DNA from: Rhizoctonia solani
Taxonomy: Eukaryota > Basidiomycota > Agaricomycetes > Cantharellales > Ceratobasidiaceae
Reading direction: 5' to 3'
Length of the DNA stretch: 64,000 nt
Assembly: GCF_016906535.1 (NCBI RefSeq)
Contig: NC_057382.1
Location: forward strand, 682,001 to 746,000
Below, piece by piece: positions 35,910 through 47,089 of the stretch. The notes under the pieces were generated by a model. It ran no database searches. It had not been told where the DNA came from and saw only the letters and a program-made list of their open reading frames with translations. A program made the position numbers and the translations under genes. Every line of letters begins with the position of its first letter. Positions within the stretch are counted from its first letter, which is position 1.

Positions 35910-38289
35910 ATGGAGCGAGTTCATTTTTATCAGGAGCAAATGCTCCCCGAGCTCAAGGAGCTCGAGGAAAGAGGGATATTCTCGCAGGTATGTTTCAGCG
36001 TCTTCTTAAACTATCAGCTAATTCGTTTTAGCCAGAAGCTCGGGCCATACTAAAGCAAAGGACTGCCTTTGAATCAGCGCTAATTAGGCGTGTAGCTCTC
36101 AAGTCGGATTATATCAAGTATGTTCAGTATGAAATCACTCTGGAAGCTCTTAGGAAGAAGCGTGCTGCTCGACTCAGTGAGTATTTGTAGTGCAGACCTG
36201 GTTGAGTTCTTATGATACTCCCAGACAATACCGATAATAAGTCTTCGCTCGCCGATTATTGCATTGTCAGACGCCAGTTCTTCATTCTCGAGCGAGCAGT
36301 TCGCAAGTTCAAGAATGATGTATCGCTTTGGGTACAGTATATAGAACTCGCCAGGTCCAATAATGCTCGATCACTTGTTGGAAAACTTTGCTCGCGGTGA
36401 GTTTGCTGCAGAAAAGTTCAATTTTGACACCAATCTCACAAATTTCACTAGGGCTCTTTCGTTACACCCTACCTCTCCTTCTCTATATATTATCGCCGCA
36501 TCTCATGAGCTCGACTCATCCCTATCCCCAACCGGTGCCCGTGCGCTCCTTCAACGAGGCCTACGGATAAATCCCGAATCTATTGAACTTTGGACAGAAT
36601 ATATACGCATGGAGCTTGGGTACTGTGAGGGACTTCGACGCCGTTGGAAAACACTTGGAATCGATCCTAAAACACAGAATGAGGAAGGGCAAGCAATTGA
36701 TGCAATTATTTCGGGAGCGATTGTCAAGGCGGCTATATCGTCTGCGACAGAGTCCCTGCCTACACTGGCACTTCTAGGTTCTCTACAGGCCTTGCTTCTC
36801 ACATATCCCACCGAACTCCGTACCAAGTTGATTGAGCACCTTCATTCTGAATTTGCAACTCAAAACACTGGATCGGGGCCTTCTGGAGAAGACTTTCGGT
36901 GCGGTGCCGTATTCCTTCGTGCGATCGTTGATATCCCAGCGAGGTCGCTCGAAGATGGGGCCCAGCTTCCTACTGTTCTACCTCTCCGACCACTTGTAGC
37001 TGCTGCTTTCCCTAAAAAGGCGACACCCTTTTGCCAAGAAGAACAAACCGGTGAATTCGTGAAGCGTATGCAGAAGGCCAGTGAGGTGTTATCATCAACC
37101 GGCAGGACGGATTTGCGTGTTGCTGAGTTGTATGCGCGATGGGTAGCTGCTTGGGTAGCGGTTGTAACAGAGGATAACTTGGTGAGCTGTGGACTGAGGC
37201 TCGGTATCTTGAACGGCATGCTTAAATTTTTCAACCTGGGCTAGCGTCTCTATTTAGTATTGGCCTTGACTAGACTTGCCGCTTATCTATGCAAAGGGAA
37301 ACACACATCCCCATTTATCCCCACTCTGTCCACCATTCTTAGGATCACCCTTTATCTAAATAAAACCACGTGCACCGACGAAATACAGTATCGTAAACTA
37401 TCACAGAAATTCTCCAAGGCATGCCCGGAAGATGCTGGTTTATGGATTGCCCGCCTCGATGCGGAATCCGGAGCAGCGCAACCGGTAGACAGCGATCTTT
37501 CGACATATTCTCCCCCAAGCATTATTCCGAAGCCAATCCAAAATTATGGGAAGAGGCCCGGGACAGGGCTAAGGAACACCCAGGAGAGGAGGATCTCTTG
37601 GTCAAACTCTGGCTTTGGGGAGTTAATCACTTACCCAAGGACCCGGCATCTCCACTACGAGCGGAGACTTGGGCTGTGAGTAGTGAGCTAAGTTGCATTA
37701 AGTCGTCCTGACATTGTATTAGATCATACTTCGAGGAACCCTATCGCATAGATCACTCAATCTTCATTCAAAACTACTCGTACACCGGTTGTACGACTCA
37801 GAGAATCAGTCCTCAAGCGACCGGATCACATTAGCCAAGAAACTGATTTCCCAGTACCGTCCTTCTGTCCTGTTCTTCGACTTGGCGATGGAACAAGAGT
37901 TCCAAAAAATTTCGGCCTCGCCAAGCCAGGAATCGGGAGGTCGGGAGCGCCCAGCCAAGAGGAGTAAACGATCTGGGTGCGAAGCTTCAGCCGATTCTAC
38001 TACTCAGGCCGACATTGCATGTCTTACAGCACTCTACACGGCGTGGCGCATTATCCCTGAGCAGAGCATCCCTGCAGCACTCAAGTACGCAAGGGTGCTC
38101 TATCAGTTGGGCGAAGAGAAATGTGCAGAGGATTCAATTGCGGCTGTGGGTGGATCGAAAGGAGGATTAAGACAAGAGTGGGACAAGGTCAGGAATGAAC
38201 TGGAGTGTCTTGTGATCGGTGCGGGTAAAATGGAAGGGACTGAACAACCCGACAAGGATATCGCACTGGATGATGTAGAGTTCAATTAG
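35910..38289 (+). CDS. UTP6: UTP6, U3 snoRNP (SSU processome) component
   Basis: UTP6 is part of the UTP-B subcomplex of the SSU processome, needed for 18S rRNA maturation in the nucleolus. The N-terminus MERVHFYQEQMLPELKEL, then EERGIFSQPEARAILKQRT and DYIKYVQYEITLEALRKKR, is the family signature. HAT (half-TPR) repeats follow: FILERAVRKFKNDVSLWVQYIELAR, LYIIAASHELDS, SIELWTEYIRMELGY. C-terminal repeats include LLVKLWLWGVNHL and ALYTAWRIIPEQSIPAALKYA. The stop TAG is at 38287-38289. One frame break near 37499 (between DSDL and FDIFSPKHYSE) is explained by a T-run one base short. The intron near 37180-37257 is not cleanly resolved. Confidence 0.88.
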
Positions 38290-38592
38290 ACAATTTTTGC
38301 CATCATGAGTTGATCTTCATCTTGTGGGTTGCATGATTGACGCTCCCGGAGTAATAATCCTTCACAAAAGATTTCTTTGCTATGGTTTGAAAATCCAGTG
38401 CTGAATTATCACATAGATAGTAGTGTAAATGCGACAAAAGTTACAACTACATGTGCAGAATCACGAGAAAACTGCACAATAATGGGGCAACGTGTAGTGC
38501 CGTGAATGTGACGCCCATGACGTAAAGTCAAGATCCCGAAAGCAGAAACATAAATAAGTTATGCGTCGAAATGCCCAGGACTTGGCCAAAAT

Positions 38593-39975
38593 TCAACTGC
38601 TATTAGTGCCTGTCCGTCTTCTGGTCCTAGGGCTGCTCTCCTCCATTTTTCTCAGGTGTGCGTTTGTAAGGCTTGGCATAATATCTTCCGTGCCATCACG
38701 TGCTCGCTTGAGCGAAGGAGAAGACGGAATGGATCGGGATGGACCAGTAACAGGTGAGCGGCCGGCGCGGCGCAGGGACGGAGATGTTACACCGGCGATT
38801 ATAGTACGCGAGGGCGAAGCGACGGTGTCTCGAGGCTGAGGCTGGGCGAATGGTTTGGTGGATATAGGTGGCGGTGGAGCATTCGCGCAAGGTACTTGGT
38901 GCACGGAGGAAGGCGCCGTAGACGTTGCTGGAGATCTTGGGGGTGATGGTGTGGTTTTGTCTGGGCCATTACCGTTTGCTTGATAAGATTCCAGAGTGAC
39001 AGGGTCTTGACGAACGTTCTTCGCGAGCGCCTCTCCCATTTGATACTTGATCCCGCGGCCACTATGTGTCCTTACTAGATTCGTGTAGTATTCTTGAAGC
39101 ATTTCACGGGTACACTGTAAAAAATAGATGCTATTACCATACATACCATCTTCACCAATCCAGTGATAGAACGTGCGCAGGCACGTACAGTGAGTCTCCA
39201 GTCGATCTTCTCAAGGAATTCCCTTTCCAGCACGTTCAATTCAATAAGCTTGATTCCACCCACCTAGTGGCACAAACGTGGGTGAGTTCGCCATATCAAG
39301 ATAGAGATGGGATTACTAACCCGGGCGTAGTGGGAGTTTGTGCAAAAAGCATCACAAAGGGCTTTGGAGGACACGGTTATGGATGATATAACAAAACGGT
39401 GGACGGTGAGAGAGGAGATCGTGAAGTGGGGTAAGAGCGTGCAGATCTGGTCTATATAATGAAGTGTAATTAGAAGGCATGATCGCTGTTGGAGCAAGTG
39501 GTTGTCAGTCCTTAGAACACCTGCGGAATCCTATTCCGACCAACCTCAACATTTGTATACTTGACGATGCGCTTAAGATAGTCTTGGATAGATATCCCGG
39601 GTGGTGTTCGAGAGTGAAAACGAGTAAGTGCTTCACTGGGCTCAGGGTGTCAGCACCTTGCCTTTGTCACTAATCCATACTCACGGTCGAAGGGGAATCT
39701 GGTCGTTGTGGGAAGTGAGCCTGTCAAGCATATCCGCTACAGCCGCTCAACGCTTGGCAAGGAAATAGTGACTCGGATAACTCACCAATGAGATTGACAA
39801 TATCGTCAATGTCAGCGTCTAGGAAATCAGGAGGTAAAATACTCGGGGGAACTAGTGTCGTTTGGGGCATGCCGGATGTGCTTTCGGCCGTCGTTGTTTC
39901 CATGAAAAGGTCAGCGCCACGCCGTCCGTGGGCATTGCTTATGTATCGAAAAGAGTCCGCCGAGTCGTCGCTCAA
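38593..39975 (-). CDS. PHO80-like cyclin
   Basis: A cyclin of the Pho80/Pcl6-7 group, which pairs with a Pho85-type kinase in phosphate and nutrient signalling. The start MSDDSADSFRYISNAHG leads through short introns to the cyclin box: ADMLDRLTSHNDQIPL, ALTRFHSRTPPGISIQDYL, RSCLLITLHYIDQICTL, FTISSLTVHRFVISSITVSSKA, DAFCTNSHYARVGGI, LNVLEREFLEKIDWRL, TREMLQEYYTNLV. A Pro/Ser/Thr-rich tail follows and the gene ends at 38593. All exons join in frame. It is convergent with UTP6 at its 3' end, about 300 bases away. Confidence 0.88.
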
Positions 39976-40216
39976 GGGTCGCCGAACTATCCAGCACTCT
40001 TGTGTCGTGGTTCGTATGATTTGGCGCTCACCGGACCAGCGCGCTCAAATCTGATAATTTGCCACGAGGTTGCGGGCCTTAGTCACCACAATTGGCAATC
40101 CATATATGACATCATTTGACTTTTATGGTATTATAAACAAGGTTCTACAACTCTGTTTCTACCGACTGGATTCCGACGATCGCCTGTCGCATGTAGAGCA
40201 GCTGTCCATCTTCCTC

Positions 40217-41961
40217 TTAATTCCAACTCGAGATCCCACTGCGCTTTAGTGTCTTCGGGATGCTTGGCCGGAATCCATTGGCCCAGGTTGTCTCATACCC
40301 ACTATATGAGGAATAAGTAAACACATCACCGACTATAAGGAGGCTACGCACCCAGGAATTGATCCATTACCAGCTTTGGTGCCCGGCTCAAGATTGCCAG
40401 AATCATCTCCACAGCAGGACCGGAAGGTGCCCCAGACTATCAGAAATGTCTGAGTAATGGCGAACTGTAGAAGCAATATTATGGTTTGAACATACGTGGT
40501 CCGGCAGCCCATCCTGTCCAGCCAATGTATTCGTCATTGGCAGCAAGATAGTTGAGCATTTCTTTAATCTGTGCATAGCAGTTGGCGTTCTGGCCTCCTC
40601 CAGTCTCTCCGACAATTGCTCTAGAAGGGTGAATATATGACAAGAAGTTCATACGATTGAAAAGAATTCGACCTACTTTAGGCCGTATTTTTTAAGCCAG
40701 GCGGTAAGGGCGGCAAGATTAGATGGCCCGGGCTGAGTGCACTCCGCGTGTGTCCCAGAGTAGTCCGAGTCAAGATACTCGTGCACCTCGATCGCAAGGT
40801 TCTTCGCCGGGTCGTTCAGCTTGTACATATATTCGGACGATGCGTTGACATGGCCAGTCCACGAGTGTCCCCCTGTCCAGTCGTTCCCAGGAGCAAGGAT
40901 CAGCTGCTTTGCGCCTGTCGCACGGATGCCGTTGATGGCGGCTTGATTGTTGGCAAACACGAGAGAGGTAGGCATGCTTATCCAGTGGGTTAGTCGGTGT
41001 TTATTCGCTACAGTCCCTTGCACTCACTCATGGGGCTCGTTCATGATACCAAACTGAGTCTGGCTTTAGCTTCGGTGAGAATCGACTAGATGGGTGGGAC
41101 GTACATGACTTTCTCGTTGGACTTGAAGCGGTTTGCGAGCTGGTTCCAGAAAGCTTGGAACTGAGCCGTTGTTGCGGCCTTGATGTCCGAACTGTCCCCA
41201 ATAATCTTTGAAAACGTACCCGTTAGTGGTTCGGTGAACTAACTAGCTTGACAATCTGGAGGGAGCTTACACTTCCAGTCGTCGGTTGCTGGGAAGGATT
41301 ATTGTATCGCATGTAGTTGTGTGGCTGCAAGGTCAAAGGCTTGAGTCTCAAGTGCAGGCGAGGTATAGGGACACACATACATCGAGGATGGCATATGCTC
41401 CCTTAGTAATGGTAATGTAGTCGATTGCTTCTTTGAAGTAGCCGAAGTACTGCAGACAAGGATGGGTTAGTTCTCACAGCAGGTACGTCTAGCTAAGCAA
41501 CTTGCTGTCTCGTTGAACTTGGATCCTAAGCCGTAAGAAAGGGGGCACATGCGCTCCTATAATTTCTATCAGGAAGTATTCTATGCTCTGCAGGCAGCTG
41601 TCTCCTTACCAATAAGAAGGCCACACGGAATGTGTTTATCTAATTCGTAACGAGTTCGTTACTTAGGAACGTAGTCCCGTTATAAAAGAGGAAATCACCA
41701 ACCTTGTCTTTCTCAACAAAATATCTACGGTAGACTGAAGTAATACAATGAGAATCATAGGTCTGTTTTGGCCAACGCGGGGGTAGTGGTTTTACCAACC
41801 TTGTTGATGAACGCGTAGTCCACGCCAAATCTTCCAGGTAAACCGGTAGTTGGGATGGCATCATTACTCCAAGTACCAAACTCTCCTCCGGATTCGTTAA
41901 CACCTGCGTACAGAATTTTGGCAGCAGCGCCAGCAGCCAACAGTGATAATGACCAGAGCAT
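40217..41961 (-). CDS. Endo-beta-1,4-glucanase, GH5 family, secreted (copy 1)
   Basis: A secreted cellulase of glycoside hydrolase family 5 (the fungal EGII/Cel5A-like group), cutting internal beta-1,4 bonds in cellulose. The start MLWSLSLLAAGAAA is a short signal peptide. Then come ESGGEFGTWSNDAIPTTGLP, YAILDPHNYMRYNN, the acid/base motif FGIMNEPHD, HEYLDSDYSGTH and the nucleophile motif IVGETGGGQNANC. The C-terminus is SIPKTLKRSGISSWN with a TAA at 40217-40219. About ten short introns. No cellulose-binding module is present. It is a tandem paralogue of the gene at 44198-45987, with a TATA box at 42007-42014, and shares a near-identical internal block with that paralogue. Confidence 0.9.
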
Positions 41962-42006
41962 GGTGATCAAGTGAGAGGGTGCAGACGAGGTCGTAAATTG
42001 CAGTAG

Positions 42007-42014
42007 TATTTATA
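42007..42014 (-). promoter_or_regulatory. TATA box of GH5 copy 1
   Basis: The minus strand reads TATAAATA about 46-53 bases upstream of the ATG at 41961. Copy 2 has the same element at nearly the same distance. Confidence 0.65.
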
Positions 42015-42059
42015 GGTATGTCGGTGTTTTTCAGGAGTGCCAGCGAGTAACCCATCCTA

Positions 42060-43475
42060 TCCATTAGGATAAAATAGTAGCGTGTAGTTGCTTCTTACTA
42101 GTCTGCCTGTATACCGGAAGTCGACTAGAATACAATCCGTTGTCAACCCTTGAGTCACGAGCCCAGGGGTTGACTTAGCGAACGACGAAAATAGCTTCTT
42201 GGCGAAGCTACTTTCCATAAATTGTCTTCTCATCAAATTAGGAATATCTCACGGAGGTTAGTTTCACCGACATTAAACATTAGACTTTACAACCAAGAGA
42301 CCCACGAAACAGAACAATGTTAACTATAACTTTGACGGTACAGCCTATAGCTGTACACACTGCTGACTTTTTATAGGAGGAATCACATGCTACATGCTGT
42401 CTGACTCAATGCTTTATTATTAACCCGCACTAAAGAGCGGAGGAAAATCGGTAATCTTGGAAGGTCCAGATGCACGTAGGCAGTAACTATTGGCTTATAT
42501 TCCAGATTTGAAAATACTTGACATCTCGGAATAAAGTCACCTGCAGAATGCCCCTTTAGCTGTCAGGTGTGGTGGTTAACCCCAAAAGTCGTTGTATACG
42601 TAAAAGGACCCTCGGAATACACGAGTAAAAGAAAACAAGCTACGATCCATAGAGCTTACCAAAACCCTTTAGGCGGATAGCCTGGAAACAAAACTTATTC
42701 AGTTTGAGACTTCGTTGTGTCCTTCGGGTCGTCTATGTTAGCGTTGTAAATTGTAGATGAGCGCAATTAGCTTAAATTTTGCTGATAGATTTCACTATAT
42801 AGGACTGTTTGCCTCCGGTATATAGTATACATATATGGTACGGTAATGATCGAATGAACTGGATGCTACTTACTATGACAAATTTAAGGGCACAGGAAAG
42901 ATTTAAATTTGGAATTATGTATTGATCAGTCGTACGCCTAGAAAGGTTTTGCTACGTTATACTTAGCATGCTACTGATACAAAAGAGCAATTGTTGTGCA
43001 GAAGCTGTATGGGAACCATTAGTTAAGACTCTGGAGCTTCCTCCGCAAAGGATGGTGTTTCCAGAGCTCCCAAGCCTCGCTGACCCTTCGGGAGTTCCGG
43101 ACACTGTCCAGATGTGTTAGGCAGCCCAATCCCCAAGATTTGTACTCAACCTCGTGCGTGTACATCGATCCGCTAAATATATGTATGCTTCTATTATGTC
43201 TATGGCTACAATTACATAACATAGTGGTTTGGAACATTCTGAGTGTGTGGGACACATGACAGAGATGACCATCTGGAAAGGTGGTTGTTGACAAGGTCTA
43301 ACGTAGAGCCTCTGTATCATATTCTCCTATGTAAGAAGGCTACAGTTACATCCATCGATATCCACACTATAAGCACCTTTTCCTGACGAGCACCAAGGTA
43401 CCCAGCGCGCAAGTGATCATGAGGAGTCACGAGCGGGCAACATCATCTGCGCCCTTAGATTTTTACACTTTGTGG
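42060..43475. other. Intergenic between the GH5 copies
   Basis: AT-rich interval without convincing genes; the open frames here are short and unsupported. Confidence 0.4.
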
Positions 43476-43687
43476 CACGGTGGACCCCAAAAGTGTGGAT
43501 TTTCTGAACATAAATAATCGCGCGTTATATGCGGAGTGTTGGCAAAATCCGACCAGTTTTTCCATGAATCCGCATCCTCAACTCACCCCTGTGTGTTGTC
43601 AAGGTGCGGATTTTGCAGTTTTGAGTGCGGATGTCTGGCAAAATCTGGACGTCATACGGATTTTCCGTACTTTTGGAGTTCACCGTG
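43476..43687. mobile_element. MITE-like element, 212 bp, with 19-bp terminal inverted repeats
   Basis: The ends are CACGGTGGACCCCAAAAGT (43476-43494) and, as reverse complement, CACGGTGAACTCCAAAAGT (43669-43687): 17 of 19 bases match. Inside are several forms of GCGGATTTTGCC and its complement GGCAAAATCCG, in both directions. There is no coding capacity. A target-site duplication is not clear; TGG-containing flanks occur on both sides. Confidence 0.55.
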
Positions 43688-44197
43688 TGGGGAGGTAACG
43701 TTAATCGCACGCCACTGGGCTTTGATCTAACTTGCCCAAGTCGAATACTTAGTGAGTTTCTAGAAAGCGTGTTACCGCCCGCGCTTATTTCATACACTTA
43801 TTATATCTAAACTTGAGCTCTGAGCATAGAAACTTTGATCCGTGTGTGTATGCAGGCTAAAATTCCTTGTGGACAAACAGACACGTTAGGTTTATGCCCA
43901 CGCGGAGTGATCCCTACATAACTTCAAAAATCATCGCACAACTAACTTGGTTCCTTTTACCAACTACAAGATCGCAATGCACTTGTAGATCAACCCAACT
44001 CTCCAGTAGTGCCAGTGATAGTGGTTTTCTCCTCACCAACGCCTTCTTATCAATAATTTCAAACGATTATATACAATCACTTTGACTTTTATGGCACAAC
44101 GGAGTTAGGTTTCATCGCCCAATTCTAACTGAGATAGCGATATGATGGTTAGAAGATGAGGCACTTCGGAATACGCTGGTAAATGGACACCAATCCC

Positions 44198-45987
44198 CTA
44201 GTGCCAACTGGAGATTCCGCTGCGTTTCAAAGTTTGTGGAATACTTGGCCGGAAGCCGTTGGCCCAAATAGTCTCATATCCACTAATGACGAGTGGGTTC
44301 ATGTAAACAAACGGCTTGGTCAGGTGGTATGGGAAGGGCGGATCAAACGTTGCTCACCCAGGAATTGATCCGTTGCCGGCCTTGGTTCCAGGCTCGAGGT
44401 TACCGGAATCCTCGCCACAACATGAGCGAAAATTGCCCCAAACTATCATAGACATCAGAGTTATGAGAAAATTAAAGTAGGACACCAGAGCTTGAACGCA
44501 CGTGGTCCGGCCGCCCATGCTGTCCAGCCAATGTATTCGTCATTGGCAGCAAGATAGTCCAACATTTCGCGAATTTGGGCGAAGCAATTGGCGTTCTGAC
44601 CGCCCCCAGTTTCAGTGAGAATGGCCCTGCATGAATGAGTGAGTAAGGTATGTATGTCTACTGAATTGTTCAAGATACCTAAGGCTGTGTTTCTTTAACC
44701 AGGCTGTGAAGGCAGCAAGATTAGATGGCCCGGGCTGAGTGCACTCCGCGTGTGTCCCAGAGTAGTCCGAGTCAAGATATTCGTGCACCTCGATCGCAAG
44801 GTTCTTCGCCGGATCGTTCAGCTTGTACATGTATTCCGACGATGCGTTGACATGGCCAGTCCACGAGTGTCCCCCTGTCCAGTCGTTCCCGGGAGCAAGG
44901 ATCAGCTGCTTTGCCCCTGTCGCGCGGATGCCGTTGATGGCGGCTTGATTGTTGGCAAACACGAGAGAGGTAGGCATGCTAATCGAGTGGGTTAGCCGGT
45001 GTTTATTCGCTGCGGTCCGTTGCACTCACTCATGGGGCTCGTTCATGATACCAAAGCTTAGTCTGGCTTTAGCTTCGGTGGCAATCGGCTAGATGGGTGG
45101 GACGTACATGACTTTCTCGTTGGACTTGAAGCGGTTTGCGAGCTGGTTCCAGAAAGCTTGGAACTGAGCAGTTGTTGCAGCCTTCATATCAGAAGTGTCT
45201 CCAATGATCTTTATACCAAGCGGGTGTTAATATTAGCCATCCGCCAACCTGATTTTATAAATGCGGAGACTTACACTTCCGGTGAAGGGCTGTTGGGAGG
45301 GGTTATTGTAACGCATATAGTTGTGCGCCTATAAGGTCGGCGTTTAAATCTCAGGTATGCAATGGTGGTTACAGCATAAGAACACACGTACATCGAGAAT
45401 AGCGTATGCTCCCTTAGTAAGAGTAATGTAGTCAATTGCCTCTTTGAAGTAGCCGAAGTACTGCAGACAAGGATGGGTTAGCTCTGACACCGAGTACGTC
45501 TAGCTGAGCAGCTTACTGTCTCGTTGAACTTGGACCCTAAGCCGTAAGAGAGGGGACACATGCGCTCCTATAGTTTCTATCAGGAGGTACTATGTGGTCA
45601 TGCAAATAGTAGTTCATTTACCAGTAAGAAGGTGACTCGGAAGGTGTTAATCTAGTTGATGGGTTATCTATATTTGTATGGCATATAGGATTAACTTTTT
45701 GTTGAAAATTACACTACCTTGTCCTTTTCTACAAATATATCTACAGTCGACTAAATTAAAGCAACAAAATCAGACTCGGTCCTATCGGAGTTATTCCCAG
45801 GTCTTGGCTGAGCGCTTTTACTCACTTTGTTGATGAATGCATAGTCCACGCCAAATCTTCCAGGTAAACCGGTAGTTGGGATGGCATCATTACTCCAAGT
45901 GCCGAACTCTCCTCCAGACTCGATAATTCCAGCATACATGATCTTGGCTGCAGCGCCAGCGGCTATTAGCGGTAGTGACCAGAGCAT
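44198..45987 (-). CDS. Endo-beta-1,4-glucanase, GH5 family, secreted (copy 2)
   Basis: Tandem paralogue of copy 1, same strand, about 4 kb away. The signal peptide is MLWSLPLIAAGAAAKIMY; then ESGGEFGTWSNDAIPTTGLP, HEYLDSDYSGTH and the nucleophile motif ILTETGGGQNANC. The C-terminus is QTLKRSGISSWH with a TAG at 44198-44200. Intron places agree with copy 1. Most of the gene differs from copy 1 by scattered changes, but a block of about 470 bases (about 44718-45190), introns included, is nearly identical. Secretion and cellulase role are inferred from family and signal peptide. Confidence 0.9.
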
Positions 45988-46032
45988 GGTAAGTAATTGA
46001 GAGTATATCGATGAAAGATAAAAGAGTGACGG

Positions 46033-46040
46033 TATTTATA
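46033..46040 (-). promoter_or_regulatory. TATA box of GH5 copy 2
   Basis: TATAAATA on the minus strand, about 46-53 bases upstream of the ATG at 45987, matching the arrangement in copy 1. Confidence 0.65.
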
Positions 46041-46995
46041 GGTGTATCGGTGATTTACTAAGGAACGACAGTAAGTCCCTTAAATACATGCCCTACATTG
46101 GAATAAAGCAAACATTCTCGTGGTCAGTTCTTAGTCATAGCATAATATCCTAGAGTTCGATTGGCGCACATTTTATCAGCAAACCGCGAGTCAATAAAAC
46201 AAAAAGCCCCAAATGGAAAGTAGAACCCGCTTCTTGACGGGAGCACTATCTATAAGGCGTTAAACTAGGAGTTTTCGACGGTAGATAATTTCGCCGATAT
46301 TAACAGGTGAGTCTCATGGTCAGTACGGCAACGATGGAAGAGCCTAAACCGATGGATTTTACGGCCACTCTGGTTAATATTTGCGCGTAGTACGTGGCCA
46401 GGCGCCACGCGTCAACTCCGCCGTTGAACAGATGATGAGTATATGTTTACTAACCGATTGGCAACGAGCGCTAGCATCGGGAAAAAGAATGGGGAATTAT
46501 TGATCATGCTCAGGTAGAAAGAAGGGGTGGTGACGAGAACATAATACTTGGATATCTAGTGAGAACGCTGGATTGATGACCACAGGTTCGTTTGACATGC
46601 CCCGGTGACAAGTTACAGGAACAAAAGGCCGCGGGGCTCTACCATGTATACTATGACCACCCTCTCTCCACACCCCCACACATCTCTTTTTTAATTGTGA
46701 TCTAGCTGAAATCATTCCGAGTACTCGGTCACTGCAATTGTAGCATATAGCCGCCTCTTTGGCACTTAGAAACATCACGAGTTATTCACGTTTTGACATA
46801 ATGTCTAGGGCAAATAATAATTCTGGTAGATCAAGGAGAGCATGACAGACTATGCCCAGGTGTGCCAGTGACGCTTTAGCCTAATTGTGGCTCAAGTTAT
46901 GTTTACTTAATTGACTTGAACTCGCATTTTGGACAGGCTTGAGTCTTAGCAGGCATCGTGAAAAGAAGCGCTCACGAGAAAGTATAAAAAGAACT
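46041..46995. other. Intergenic, upstream of GH5 copy 2
   Basis: No gene recognised. It should contain the upstream regulatory region of GH5 copy 2. Confidence 0.4.
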
Positions 46996-47089
46996 CGGTC
47001 GCTGTGCGATTCGAACACACGCGGTCGGAGACCATACCCTATGCTGATATAATAGCAGGGGCACCCATTAACCACTCTGGCAAACGACC
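46996..47089 (-). tRNA. tRNA-Ser (anticodon GCT) with a 12-nt intron
   Basis: Same mature sequence as the gene at 16694-16787. The intron reads TTATATCAGCAT, differing from the other gene by two C-to-T changes. Acceptor, anticodon, variable and T arms are intact. Confidence 0.93.
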
